DNA of 64,000 nt, taken from Paraglaciecola polaris LMG 21857. Its GTDB lineage: Bacteria > Pseudomonadota > Gammaproteobacteria > Enterobacterales > Alteromonadaceae. Positions within the stretch are counted from its first letter, which is position 1. Each line of letters opens with the position of its first letter. The notes beneath the pieces were generated by a model, which was given only the letters and a program-made list of their open reading frames with translations, ran no database searches and had not been told where the DNA came from. Positions 1 through 8,521 of the stretch are shown in pieces. Where the stretch lies: NCBI RefSeq assembly GCF_000315055.1, contig NZ_BAER01000017.1:1-64000 (forward strand), written 5' to 3'. Both the position numbers and the translations under genes were made by a program.

Positions 1-1
1 G

Positions 2-523
2 GGATTACTCAAGCTCGCCGGTATTTTTCTAACCTTATACGTTTTAGCGATGAATGTGGCGTTAGCCGAATCAATGGACCGAGCAACCCTTGAAAAACAG
101 GCCACACTCGCATTGGGCGGATATGACGCCACAACGTATTTCAATTTAAGCGGTGCCAAACAGGGTAACGATGCATTTCAGGCGGTTTATCACGGCAAAC
201 GTTACTTGTTTACGAGTGAAGAAAATCAACAAGAATTTGCTAACAACCCTACCCAATATTTACCTCAGTTTGGTGGCTTATGTGCACACTCTTTGGTCAT
301 GGAAAAAGAGGTCAGCGCCAACCCGGCTATTTACACGCTACAGCAAGGTAAATTGTACATGTTCGTTTCTGAAGAGGCTCGTACTCAGTGGTCCCAAGAC
401 ACCAGCAAGAACCTTATTGCTGCAAATAAACACTGGATGTTTGAATCAGAAAAGCGTCATGAGCAAATTGCGGCCAAAAAGCGTTGGAAAACAAACAATA
501 CGGTTAAGCTATTTAGTTTTTAA
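2..523 (+). CDS. Exported YHS-domain protein (5' end outside window)
   Basis: The reading frame is open from the first bases of the window, and the codons before the ATG at 50 encode a hydrophobic stretch (LKLAGIFLTLYVLA) that runs into ALAES. The ATG at 50 is therefore probably internal to a Sec signal peptide, and the true start lies before base 1. The mature part has the YHS pattern: GGYDATTYF, a small-residue loop, F..VYHGKRYLF.SEEN...F, PTQYLPQFGGLCA, then a GKLYMFVSEEA repeat. YHS proteins of this kind are small exported proteins often linked to metal handling, but no function is established here. The product looks complete at its C terminus. No neighbouring gene suggests a partner. Confidence 0.75.
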   Translation, partial: GLLKLAGIFLTLYVLAMNVALAESMDRATLEKQATLALGGYDATTYFNLSGAKQGNDAFQAVYHGKRYLFTSEENQQEFANNPTQYLPQFGGLCAHSLVMEKEVSANPAIYTLQQGKLYMFVSEEARTQWSQDTSKNLIAANKHWMFESEKRHEQIAAKKRWKTNNTVKLFSF

Positions 524-635
524 ACGGTTAACTATAACGCCATGTTTCAATACCTAATGAGCCCGGTAAGTTGCACGGTTGACGGTCGGTTACGGCTTAT
601 TAGGCGGGTCACCGTTTGGTTATGTATTCAGGCAT

Positions 636-658
636 AAAAAAGGAGCCAAAAGGCTCCT
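636..658 (-). terminator. Rho-independent terminator of the phosphoribosyltransferase gene
   Basis: AGGAGCC and GGCTCCT (641-658) form a 7-bp stem with an AAAA loop. On the minus strand it is followed by TTTTTT. It lies about 40 bp downstream of the phosphoribosyltransferase stop codon at 696. Confidence 0.85.
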
Positions 659-695
659 CAATATATACAGATTTTGCTGTAACAGATACGGCGAG

Positions 696-1253
696 TTAAA
701 CCAGAATGTCCCGCACGTTTGCTAGGTCTGTTTTGCCATTGATGATTTCGTCTGGCGTGAGGCCTGAAATTTCATGGGGGAAAACTAACCACTCTTCACT
801 TTCATGTACGTAGTAGTCCGGCACTATGTCAGTTTTATTATTTTTAGGTTTGTAATACGGGCACGCAATTCGCACATTTTTTGGCATATTCGCACGAGAA
901 AGCTTTTTGATCTGAGTGATCAGTGCATCCACACTGCGGCCTGAATCGAATACATCATCAACGATAAGCAAGTCATCTTCAGCATTGGCGTTTTCAATTA
1001 AATAATGTAAACCGTGAACCTTGATGGTTTTTGATTGCTGATCAATACCGTAATAAGACGAAGTACGTACAGCAATATGATCAGTTTCTACTTTTTTAAA
1101 GTCAAAGTACTCTTGCACTGCGATGCCGATGGGAGCACCACCGCGCCAAATACCAATGATGAACTGAGGGCGAAAGCCGTCTTCGTATACTTTTGATGCT
1201 AAGCGGAAGGAATCTTCTAATAACTGCTGAGCGGTGATAAATGTTTTTTCCAT
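696..1253 (-). CDS. Phosphoribosyltransferase (purine PRTase-like)
   Basis: A 185-residue type I phosphoribosyltransferase. Residues 37-41 (RGGAP) form the pyrophosphate loop, and residues 98-107 (VDDVFDSGRS) are the PRPP-binding signature with its two acidic residues. Members of this group transfer phosphoribose from PRPP to hypoxanthine, guanine or xanthine in cytosolic purine salvage, but the base specificity cannot be read from the sequence. It is a single-gene unit with its own terminator (636-658), and the ATG at 1253 gives the usual family length. The next gene upstream (lolC-like) is on the same strand but 155 bp away, so this gene is probably transcribed separately. Confidence 0.85.
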   Translation of the reverse strand: MEKTFITAQQLLEDSFRLASKVYEDGFRPQFIIGIWRGGAPIGIAVQEYFDFKKVETDHIAVRTSSYYGIDQQSKTIKVHGLHYLIENANAEDDLLIVDDVFDSGRSVDALITQIKKLSRANMPKNVRIACPYYKPKNNKTDIVPDYYVHESEEWLVFPHEISGLTPDEIINGKTDLANVRDILV

Positions 1254-1408
1254 CGAAAAACCCTTTAAAGCGTAAACTGCCGCGAATTGCGTAACCTAAC
1301 AATCCAACGGGCGAATATGAAATCATCGCCCATTATACACTGAAATAATCCAATATGAGACGAGGAATATTGCATATTTGTGACCAATTCAAGCACTTGC
1401 CTGTGAAT

Positions 1409-2620
1409 TCATTCGTATTTTAATGCACTGGCGGGGTCAACTTTTACCGCTCGATAAGCAGGGTAAATACTGGCAGCAAAACACAACAACAAAGAGAATA
1501 AAATGAGCATAGCAATTTGCTGCCAATGCATAATAATCGGTAAGCCCTCGCCCCCTGTTGCCGCCATAATGGGCACATTGAATAAACGGAGTAAATTGTT
1601 GAGCTGACTGACCAACAACAAGCCCCCTAACGCCCCAAATAAAGTCCCTTTGATGCCGTTATACAAACCGTTAAAGAGAAATACCTGCATAATGCGCCGA
1701 CGCGATAAGCCTTGGGTCAGCAAAATAGCGATATCGCCCTTTTTCTCGGTCACCACCATGACCAAAGCAGACACTATATTAAACGCTGCTACGGCAATAA
1801 TGAGTAGCAACATCAAGGACATCATGTTTTTTTCCATTTTGACCGCATCAAATAATGGTCCTTGGCGAGTGCGCCAATCATCGCTGGCAAGACCAAGCTG
1901 AGAAACACTATCAACCACCGTTTTGTACTCAAAGGGGTCGTGCAAAAATAGCCGAGTTTGAGCAATGCGACTCACTTTGTTGCGCATGAGTTTTGCGCTG
2001 TCATTGATGTTCATCAGAATCACTTTTGCATCAAGCTCTGAGCCCACATCAAATACCCCAACAACGGTGAACAAACGTTGACTAGGCATCTGCCCGAATG
2101 GCCCAAACACACTACCTTGGGCCGAAATGATTCTCGTCTGCTGCCCCACACGCAGGCCAATACGCGAGGCCAGAGCACGCCCGACAACAATCCCATAGCT
2201 ACCTGAAGTTAAGTCACTTATTTCCCCTACCAACATATTATTGGCGATAATGGAGTGCTGGGCGGTAATTTCAGGCTCTACGCCTTGGATCATAACCCCC
2301 TCTAAACTGCGCGCGGATTGGATCACGCCTTCAGATTCAATAAAATCGCTGGTCGCCACCACACCGGGCAACTGGGCAAGTGATGAAATGATCTCATCAC
2401 TTGCCCCTTGCGTATCGACGACGACATGGGGAGCTATGCCTAAAATTCGATCTTTTAAATCGCCTTCAAAACCGTTCATTACCGATAAAACGGTGATCAG
2501 AGACATCAAGCCAAGGGCAATACCAATGGCGGAAAAAGCGTTGATAAACGCAATAAAATGGTTACCTTTAGAAGATTTTGCGTAACGCAAACCGATAAAT
2601 GCGGAAACAGAGTGAAACAT
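1409..2620 (-). CDS. lolC: LolC/LolE-family lipoprotein-releasing permease
   Basis: A 403-residue inner-membrane permease of the LolCE/FtsX type. It has one N-terminal membrane segment (about residues 25-47, ending in VLSVMNGFEGDL), a large periplasmic domain (about 50-265) and three C-terminal membrane segments ending in PAYRAVKVDPASALKYE. In E. coli, LolCDE extracts outer-membrane lipoproteins from the inner membrane and hands them to LolA. The N terminus (FIGLRY, VLSVMNGFE) resembles LolC more than LolE. No lolD ATPase or second permease lies beside it: the flanking genes are a phosphoribosyltransferase and a divergent pilZ gene. It may work with subunits encoded elsewhere, or as a LolF-like single permease. 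The gene symbol is therefore tentative. Confidence 0.8.
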   Translation of the reverse strand: MFHSVSAFIGLRYAKSSKGNHFIAFINAFSAIGIALGLMSLITVLSVMNGFEGDLKDRILGIAPHVVVDTQGASDEIISSLAQLPGVVATSDFIESEGVIQSARSLEGVMIQGVEPEITAQHSIIANNMLVGEISDLTSGSYGIVVGRALASRIGLRVGQQTRIISAQGSVFGPFGQMPSQRLFTVVGVFDVGSELDAKVILMNINDSAKLMRNKVSRIAQTRLFLHDPFEYKTVVDSVSQLGLASDDWRTRQGPLFDAVKMEKNMMSLMLLLIIAVAAFNIVSALVMVVTEKKGDIAILLTQGLSRRRIMQVFLFNGLYNGIKGTLFGALGGLLLVSQLNNLLRLFNVPIMAATGGEGLPIIMHWQQIAMLILFSLLLCFAASIYPAYRAVKVDPASALKYE

Positions 2621-2916
2621 GCTAGCAATAGACTCTTAGCCAAGGGTTAGGGATAATTCAGCGATAACAATAACGGTGCAGAATAAACGTGGTAATAAAT
2701 AATCGCTTAACTCATGGTAAAGTAAAACGTTTTTTGAATAATACGCTCTGGTCATAGTGCAAACAAGGTTACAATGATTACCTAGGCATAACTCCTGATG
2801 AAGACACAGAGCAAATACAACGCCATTGGCGCATAAATGACCTTGCGTTGGGCGCAATGAATGGTTTAACCCTTAGCGTCAACATCAAGGGTTACGGAAT
2901 AAATAGCGGGGAAGAC

Positions 2917-3513
2917 ATGCACGGCTTAAGCCTTGAAGAAAAACAGCAGCAGTTCAATGAATTTTTTACCATAGAACATGCTATTCGGGTTAATTTCAAA
3001 GCGCTTGGACCGGACTTTGTGCTGCCTGACGTTGAAGATTTGGGCGAACATATGCCCTATGCGTTTCGCGTGGCAACTGAGGCAACGTCTATCGATGCTC
3101 AGGCATTGAAAGCACTGCGTAATATGGGTGAACACGCGGATGAATTAGCCAATTTTCTAAATGCTCAATCCCGTAAAATTGATCTCTTGATGTCCTTGGT
3201 ACTGCAACAGCAAGACGATCCCAGTGTAGCATTCGAGTCTTATAAATTTGGCGGTGGCGGCATAGTTGTAAAGTGCGACCAGCCTTATGCTGTCGAGCAA
3301 ACCATCGAGCTTAAGTTATTTTTAAAGGAAGAAGCGGCGGCTATCTTCTGTTACGGCGAAGTCATTAGTTGCGAAAGCATTGATGATAATTTTCACGTTT
3401 CACTTATTTACAACTGTATACGTGAAGAAGATCAAGATCTTCTCGTGCGAGCCAGTTTACATCTTCAAACCGCGCAGTTACGTAAACGCGCCAAGCAACA
3501 AAAGAACGACTGA
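2917..3513 (+). CDS. PilZ-like domain protein
   Basis: A predicted 198-residue cytosolic protein. I chose the ATG at 2917 because it is preceded by GCGGGGA at a suitable distance; an in-frame TTG at 2848 would add 23 residues without a good ribosome binding site. The C-terminal half (FGGGGIVV, a beta-rich stretch with GEVISCE, then FHVSLIYNCIREEDQDLL) has the order of a PilZ barrel, the domain that binds cyclic di-GMP. The canonical RxxxR motif is not obvious, so binding is uncertain. The N-terminal half looks helical. The stop is 5 bp before mfd, so the two genes are probably co-transcribed. Confidence 0.65.
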   Translation: MHGLSLEEKQQQFNEFFTIEHAIRVNFKALGPDFVLPDVEDLGEHMPYAFRVATEATSIDAQALKALRNMGEHADELANFLNAQSRKIDLLMSLVLQQQDDPSVAFESYKFGGGGIVVKCDQPYAVEQTIELKLFLKEEAAAIFCYGEVISCESIDDNFHVSLIYNCIREEDQDLLVRASLHLQTAQLRKRAKQQKND

Positions 3514-3518
3514 TTTAC

Positions 3519-6500
3519 ATGACAACAAGTATTTTTAATCCAACCTTAGCCAAAGGCCAAGGGGACGCTATTCACTGGGGAAACCTGCACGGTAGTAGTT
3601 TGGCGATGGCCATCGCAAATGCGGCGGGTAAAACCAAGGGGCCGATCCTATTGGTTACCGCAGACACCCCAAGTGCAATGAAATTAGAAAAAGAGTTGAG
3701 CTTTTTCTTGTTAGGTAAGAAGGTTCAAGTGCAGCTTTTCCCTGATTGGGAAACCCTACCCTACGATAACTTTTCTCCCCATCAGGATATTATTTCACAG
3801 CGTCTTGAGACCCTTTACCGTCTAACCCAAGCACAAAATAGCGTGTTTATCGTGCCCGTGAATACCTTGATGCTGCGCATGGCCCCGGTCGATTACTTGA
3901 GCAAGTATTTGCTGATTTTAAAAGTGAATCAGACCTTAGACATAGATGCATTTCGATTAAGTTTAGAGCGCGCAGGCTATCAACATGTAAATCAGGTCAT
4001 GGGCCATAGCGAATTTTCTATACGTGGCAGTATCATTGATTTATTCCCAATGGGCAGTCAGCAACCGTTTCGTATCGATTTGTTTGATAATGACGTAGAC
4101 AGTATTCGTTATTTCGATCCTGACAGCCAACGCTCGGGGGATAAAATTGATGAAATCAAATTATTACCCGCTCGTGAGTTCCCCACTGACAAAGACGGTA
4201 TCGCCTTATTTCGTCAACAGTATTTAGAAAGATTCGACCCCAGTAATGCCAAAGAGTCCCTGTATTACCAAGTAGGCAAAGGCATGATGCCAGGCGGCAT
4301 CGAGTACTATTTACCCTTGTTTTTTGCCCAAACCGCCACCTTATTTGATTACCTACATCCAGACACGTTATTGATGTTGCAAGGTGATTTAGGCTCTGCC
4401 TGCGAATTTTTCTGGACCGATGTGAATGAGCGTTATGAGCAACTTAGGTATAACCTGAGTCGGCCATTAATGGCACCCGCTGATCTATTTTTACGCCGCG
4501 AAGAGTTATTTGCCGCGTTAAAGAAATGGCCGCGGATCACCATAGATCACAGCGCCAAAGAACAAAAAGCCGGTGTCACCAATTTTGCCACCCGCACCAT
4601 TGGCGATATCGCCATTAAATCGCAGAATAAAGTCCCTTGGGCCACGCTGAAACAGCGCATAGCGGATTGGCAAAAAAGTGGTAGCAAAGTACTGTTTAGC
4701 GCCGAGTCACAAGGCCGCCGGGAAAGTCTGCTCGACTTACTGACCAAAGCGGGTATTAAGCCAAAAGCCTTCGATCATTTAGATGCCTTTCATAAAAGTA
4801 AAGAGCAGATAGGTATCACTATCGGGCTAGCAGAACACAGTTTTGTCCTGTTCGAAGATAATAACGAACTGGCATTCATCACAGAAACCGAGTTACTTGG
4901 GCACAAAATTAGCCAGCGCCGCCTGCGGGATAAAAGCCAAGCTACCGACGAAAACGCTATTATTCGCAACTTGGCTGAGCTCGCGATCGGTCAACCTGTG
5001 GTGCATTTAGACCACGGTGTGGGCCGCTACCTTGGCCTGCAAACGTTAGACGCCGGCGGGATCACCACAGAGTACCTGTCAATTGAATACGCCAAGCAAG
5101 CCAAATTATATGTGCCCGTTTCATCACTGTATTTAATTAGCCGCTACAGTGGCGGCGACCTCGAACAAGCTCCCCTGCATCATTTAGGCACAGAAACTTG
5201 GACTAAAGCCAAGCGTAAAGCCGCGGAACGTGTGCGTGATGTGGCAGCCCAGTTACTTGATGTGTATGCCAGACGTGCAGCCAAACCTGGTTATTCCTAC
5301 AAGATAGCCTGGGACGAATATCAAGCCTTTAGCGATAGTTTTCCATTTGAAGAAACCTTAGATCAGCAGCAGGCAATTAATGCTGTTATCCAAGATATGG
5401 GCAGTGGCAATGCCATGGACCGCTTAGTCTGTGGTGATGTGGGCTTTGGTAAAACCGAAGTGGCCATGCGCGCGGCCTTTATTGCTGCCAACCAAGGCAA
5501 ACAGGTGGCCATTTTGGTCCCCACCACCCTGCTTGCGCAACAACACTACGAAAACTTTAAAGACCGTTTCGCGGACTGGCCATTCAAAATTGAAGTGATG
5601 TCACGTTTTGCCAGCGCCAAAGATCAAAAAGGCGTGATGGGCGGCTTAGACGATGGCAAGGTCGACATCGTCATTGGCACCCATAAATTGCTGCAAAACG
5701 ATGTCAAATTTTCTGACTTAGGCTTGGTTGTAATTGATGAAGAGCACAGATTTGGAGTGCGCCAAAAAGAGAAGTTTAAAGCCCTGCGCTCTGATGTGGA
5801 TATTTTAACCTTGACCGCTACGCCGATACCACGAACGCTGAATATGGCGTTATCAGGCATGCGTGACTTATCGATTATTGCAACCCCACCCGCCAAGCGT
5901 TTAGCTATTAAAACCTTTGTTCAGCAGCGCAGTAAAGAACTGATCCGTGAAGCTATCATGCGGGAAATCCTGCGCGGTGGTCAGGTGTATTTCTTGCACA
6001 ACGAAGTGGAAAGCATTGAGCGCACAGCAGAAGAAATAGCCGAAATTATCCCAGAAGCCAGAGTAGCCATAGGCCATGGTCAAATGCGCGAGCGAGAACT
6101 CGAAAAAGTCATGGGTGATTTTTACCACCAGCGTCACAACGTGTTGGTCTGTACCACGATTATTGAAACCGGTATTGATGTGCCCTCGGCCAATACCATT
6201 ATTATGGATCGCGCCGATCATTTAGGGTTAGCACAATTGCATCAATTACGTGGGCGTGTAGGTCGTTCTCACCATCAAGCGTACGCATATTTATTAACCC
6301 CACATCCCAAGCGCATGACCAAAGATGCCATTAAACGACTCGATGCGATTTCATCAATGGAAGATTTGGGCGCGGGCTTTGCGCTGGCCACACACGATTT
6401 AGAAATTCGTGGTGCAGGTGAACTGCTTGGAGATGATCAGACAGGGCAAATCACCACCATAGGTTTTACCTTGTACATGGACATGCTTGAGCAAGCGGTT

Positions 6501-7001
6501 GAGGCGTTAAAAGAAGGCAAAGAGCCATCATTAGACGCCGCCTTGGCCAATCAAACTGAAATTGAACTGCGTGTACCGGCATTATTTCCGGACGATTACA
6601 TTAGTGATGTCAATACGCGTTTGTCTTTGTATAAAAAGCTCGCGAGCTGTAAAAATGAACGACAGATAAACGAGCTACAAATCGAACTCATTGACCGCTT
6701 TGGTTTACTACCAGATGCAGCGAAGAATATCGTCCAAATCAGCCTGATGAAGCTTGCTGCTAAGAAAATCGGTATCAGTAAAATTGAAGCTAATAATGCC
6801 GGCGGAGCCATCGAGTTTTCAGACAAAACCCAAATAGATCCAAGCTTTATCATTAAGCTTATCCAGTCTCAGCCACGTATTTATCGCCTGGAAGGGGCAA
6901 ACAAATTGAAATTTAATGTGCCAACAGAATCGGCCAGCGATAGACTGCAACTTATCCTGGATATGTTAAATGAATTTAGCCAGCAATTACGAGCCGCTTA
7001 A
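3519..7001 (+). CDS. mfd: Transcription-repair coupling factor Mfd
   Basis: A full-length 1160-residue Mfd. This DNA translocase removes RNA polymerase stalled at lesions and recruits UvrA. The N-terminal UvrB-like region includes FPDWETLPYDNFSPHQDIISQR. The RNA polymerase interaction domain lies near residues 490-560 (VVHLDHGVGRYLGLQTL). The translocase has Walker A GDVGFGKTE near residue 638, a DEEH box (VIDEEHRFG) near 738, the TATPIPRT motif, and QLRGRVGRS in the second RecA lobe. A C-terminal regulatory domain follows. It starts 5 bp after the PilZ gene and its TAA overlaps the ATG of the next gene by one base, which suggests a pilZ-mfd-csiV operon. Confidence 0.97.
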   Translation: MTTSIFNPTLAKGQGDAIHWGNLHGSSLAMAIANAAGKTKGPILLVTADTPSAMKLEKELSFFLLGKKVQVQLFPDWETLPYDNFSPHQDIISQRLETLYRLTQAQNSVFIVPVNTLMLRMAPVDYLSKYLLILKVNQTLDIDAFRLSLERAGYQHVNQVMGHSEFSIRGSIIDLFPMGSQQPFRIDLFDNDVDSIRYFDPDSQRSGDKIDEIKLLPAREFPTDKDGIALFRQQYLERFDPSNAKESLYYQVGKGMMPGGIEYYLPLFFAQTATLFDYLHPDTLLMLQGDLGSACEFFWTDVNERYEQLRYNLSRPLMAPADLFLRREELFAALKKWPRITIDHSAKEQKAGVTNFATRTIGDIAIKSQNKVPWATLKQRIADWQKSGSKVLFSAESQGRRESLLDLLTKAGIKPKAFDHLDAFHKSKEQIGITIGLAEHSFVLFEDNNELAFITETELLGHKISQRRLRDKSQATDENAIIRNLAELAIGQPVVHLDHGVGRYLGLQTLDAGGITTEYLSIEYAKQAKLYVPVSSLYLISRYSGGDLEQAPLHHLGTETWTKAKRKAAERVRDVAAQLLDVYARRAAKPGYSYKIAWDEYQAFSDSFPFEETLDQQQAINAVIQDMGSGNAMDRLVCGDVGFGKTEVAMRAAFIAANQGKQVAILVPTTLLAQQHYENFKDRFADWPFKIEVMSRFASAKDQKGVMGGLDDGKVDIVIGTHKLLQNDVKFSDLGLVVIDEEHRFGVRQKEKFKALRSDVDILTLTATPIPRTLNMALSGMRDLSIIATPPAKRLAIKTFVQQRSKELIREAIMREILRGGQVYFLHNEVESIERTAEEIAEIIPEARVAIGHGQMRERELEKVMGDFYHQRHNVLVCTTIIETGIDVPSANTIIMDRADHLGLAQLHQLRGRVGRSHHQAYAYLLTPHPKRMTKDAIKRLDAISSMEDLGAGFALATHDLEIRGAGELLGDDQTGQITTIGFTLYMDMLEQAVEALKEGKEPSLDAALANQTEIELRVPALFPDDYISDVNTRLSLYKKLASCKNERQINELQIELIDRFGLLPDAAKNIVQISLMKLAAKKIGISKIEANNAGGAIEFSDKTQIDPSFIIKLIQSQPRIYRLEGANKLKFNVPTESASDRLQLILDMLNEFSQQLRAA

Positions 7002-8437
7002 TGCCAAATATTTTTAGTCTTAGTTCTACGTCAATGCGCCCAAAAAATTCGCGGAAACGCCACTTCACCGCCTCATTTTTAGCGTTGAGCTGCACTCTAG
7101 GTGTTAGTACCGCTGCAAACGCCAATGACTGGTGGTTCGACGTGGAAGTCATTGTATTTAAACGTGATATAGCAACACAATCGATTGCTGAGAGTTTTGA
7201 CCATCAGGTACCAAAGTTCGCTTCACCTTCCGCTTTAGATTTGCTCAGTGACTATATTTCGCCGAATTTAACTTACGTCAGCGCCGGCTTGCCCGTATGT
7301 AGCACATCACAGGCAAGCACTGAAACGCATTCTGAGCAGCAAGGCGATAAAGCATTAACCTTAGCCAATGAGGTTTTCACTCAGGCGGATTTTTCACACT
7401 TTGATAATCAAACTGACGCGCTAACACCTGACGCGACTATTGTTCATGCTCAGTTAGACTCACTTGATAGCGTGAGTAATAAAGATGCCACGAGTGGCAC
7501 ACTAGATATTGACGGTGAAATGTATGACCAGCAAAATGCAGACAGCATCGATCCCCAATATACCATCACTGCACCTCAGTGGATAAATTGGCAGCTACCA
7601 AAAACACTGCCTTGTAGCTATGCAGAGGATCGAATTTTACTGGCAGGCCCTTATGATCATTTGATACCAGTATCCCAACCGACCGGTATGCCGCTGAATA
7701 TTGACGGCGTGGAATGGCCCAATCGCCAAAGCGCGTATTTATTGCCAAAATCAGCACAACAATTGGCTAAACTGGAAGAAAAAATTCGCTGGCAAAAAGA
7801 CCTAACACCGATACTACATGTTACATGGCGCCAGCCAGTGGTATTTGGTCGCGATAAAGCTCAACCGTTGAAATTGATAGCCGGGGAAAACTACGCTCTG
7901 GAGTTTGAGCAAGATGGCCAACGTAAAATAGAGAAGAGTAAAGAAGTGGCTCAAGACTCACGCTTTATGGCGCAAGAGCAAGCTCTCGTTAACGAGCCGG
8001 TAGGCTTATCGAATAACGCTTTATTTGCCCAGATAAACGCCGCTTTAAATTCACCGGAGCCAGCCCAAATTGTCGACTGGAGTCAATCAACTCATGATGA
8101 CACGGATACCAGCATTGACCCTGAAGACTTTACCCAAGCCGCTCAGCGTCCATTATGGCAACTGGAAGGCGACTTTAATGTTTACCTTGAGAATTTAGGC
8201 CGTACTCCTTATTTGCACATAGACAGTAACCTAGAGTTTCGCGCCCCTATTACCCTGCGCCTGCCCGGTGAAACCGACGTGAAACCCAATAACTTCTTAC
8301 AGAGTTTTCAATTTGATCAACTTCGTCGGGTTATTTCCAAGCAATTGCATTATTTTGATCACCCATTGTTTGGTGTAGTGGTGCAAATTCGTCGCTATGA
8401 GCCACCCAAGATCAGTGATGAAAAGCTGAGTGAGTAA
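7001..8437 (+). CDS. csiV: CsiV-family protein
   Basis: A 478-residue exported protein. After a basic N terminus and a hydrophobic signal segment ending in TAANAN, it starts with DWWFDVEVIVFKRD, the hallmark of the CsiV family. The C terminus (FNVYLENLGRTPYLHIDSNLEFR ... HYFDHPLFGVVVQIRRYEP) also fits. In Vibrio cholerae CsiV is a periplasmic peptidoglycan-binding protein needed for LpoA-dependent activation of PBP1A; the same role here is inferred. A middle region of about 150 residues is acidic and low in conservation. Its ATG overlaps the mfd stop (TAATG), and a strong hairpin terminator follows at 8472. Confidence 0.85.
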   Translation: MPNIFSLSSTSMRPKNSRKRHFTASFLALSCTLGVSTAANANDWWFDVEVIVFKRDIATQSIAESFDHQVPKFASPSALDLLSDYISPNLTYVSAGLPVCSTSQASTETHSEQQGDKALTLANEVFTQADFSHFDNQTDALTPDATIVHAQLDSLDSVSNKDATSGTLDIDGEMYDQQNADSIDPQYTITAPQWINWQLPKTLPCSYAEDRILLAGPYDHLIPVSQPTGMPLNIDGVEWPNRQSAYLLPKSAQQLAKLEEKIRWQKDLTPILHVTWRQPVVFGRDKAQPLKLIAGENYALEFEQDGQRKIEKSKEVAQDSRFMAQEQALVNEPVGLSNNALFAQINAALNSPEPAQIVDWSQSTHDDTDTSIDPEDFTQAAQRPLWQLEGDFNVYLENLGRTPYLHIDSNLEFRAPITLRLPGETDVKPNNFLQSFQFDQLRRVISKQLHYFDHPLFGVVVQIRRYEPPKISDEKLSE

Positions 8438-8471
8438 AGTACTGATTCAGTACTGGTTTTAAACAAACATT

Positions 8472-8498
8472 AAAAAGCGGCTAAATAGCCGCTTTTTT
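8472..8498. terminator. Bidirectional terminator between csiV and the TonB receptor gene
   Basis: AAAAAGCGGCTA and TAGCCGCTTTTT form a near-perfect stem with T runs on both strands. It serves csiV on the plus strand and the converging receptor gene on the minus strand. Confidence 0.85.
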
Positions 8499-8521
8499 GC
8501 ATGTATTAACCTAGGTTAATA

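Noticed and set aside
2636-2857. Short open frame on the minus strand before the PilZ gene
   Set aside because: No ribosome binding site, no recognisable product, and an odd composition; it lies in the divergent lolC-pilZ promoter region.
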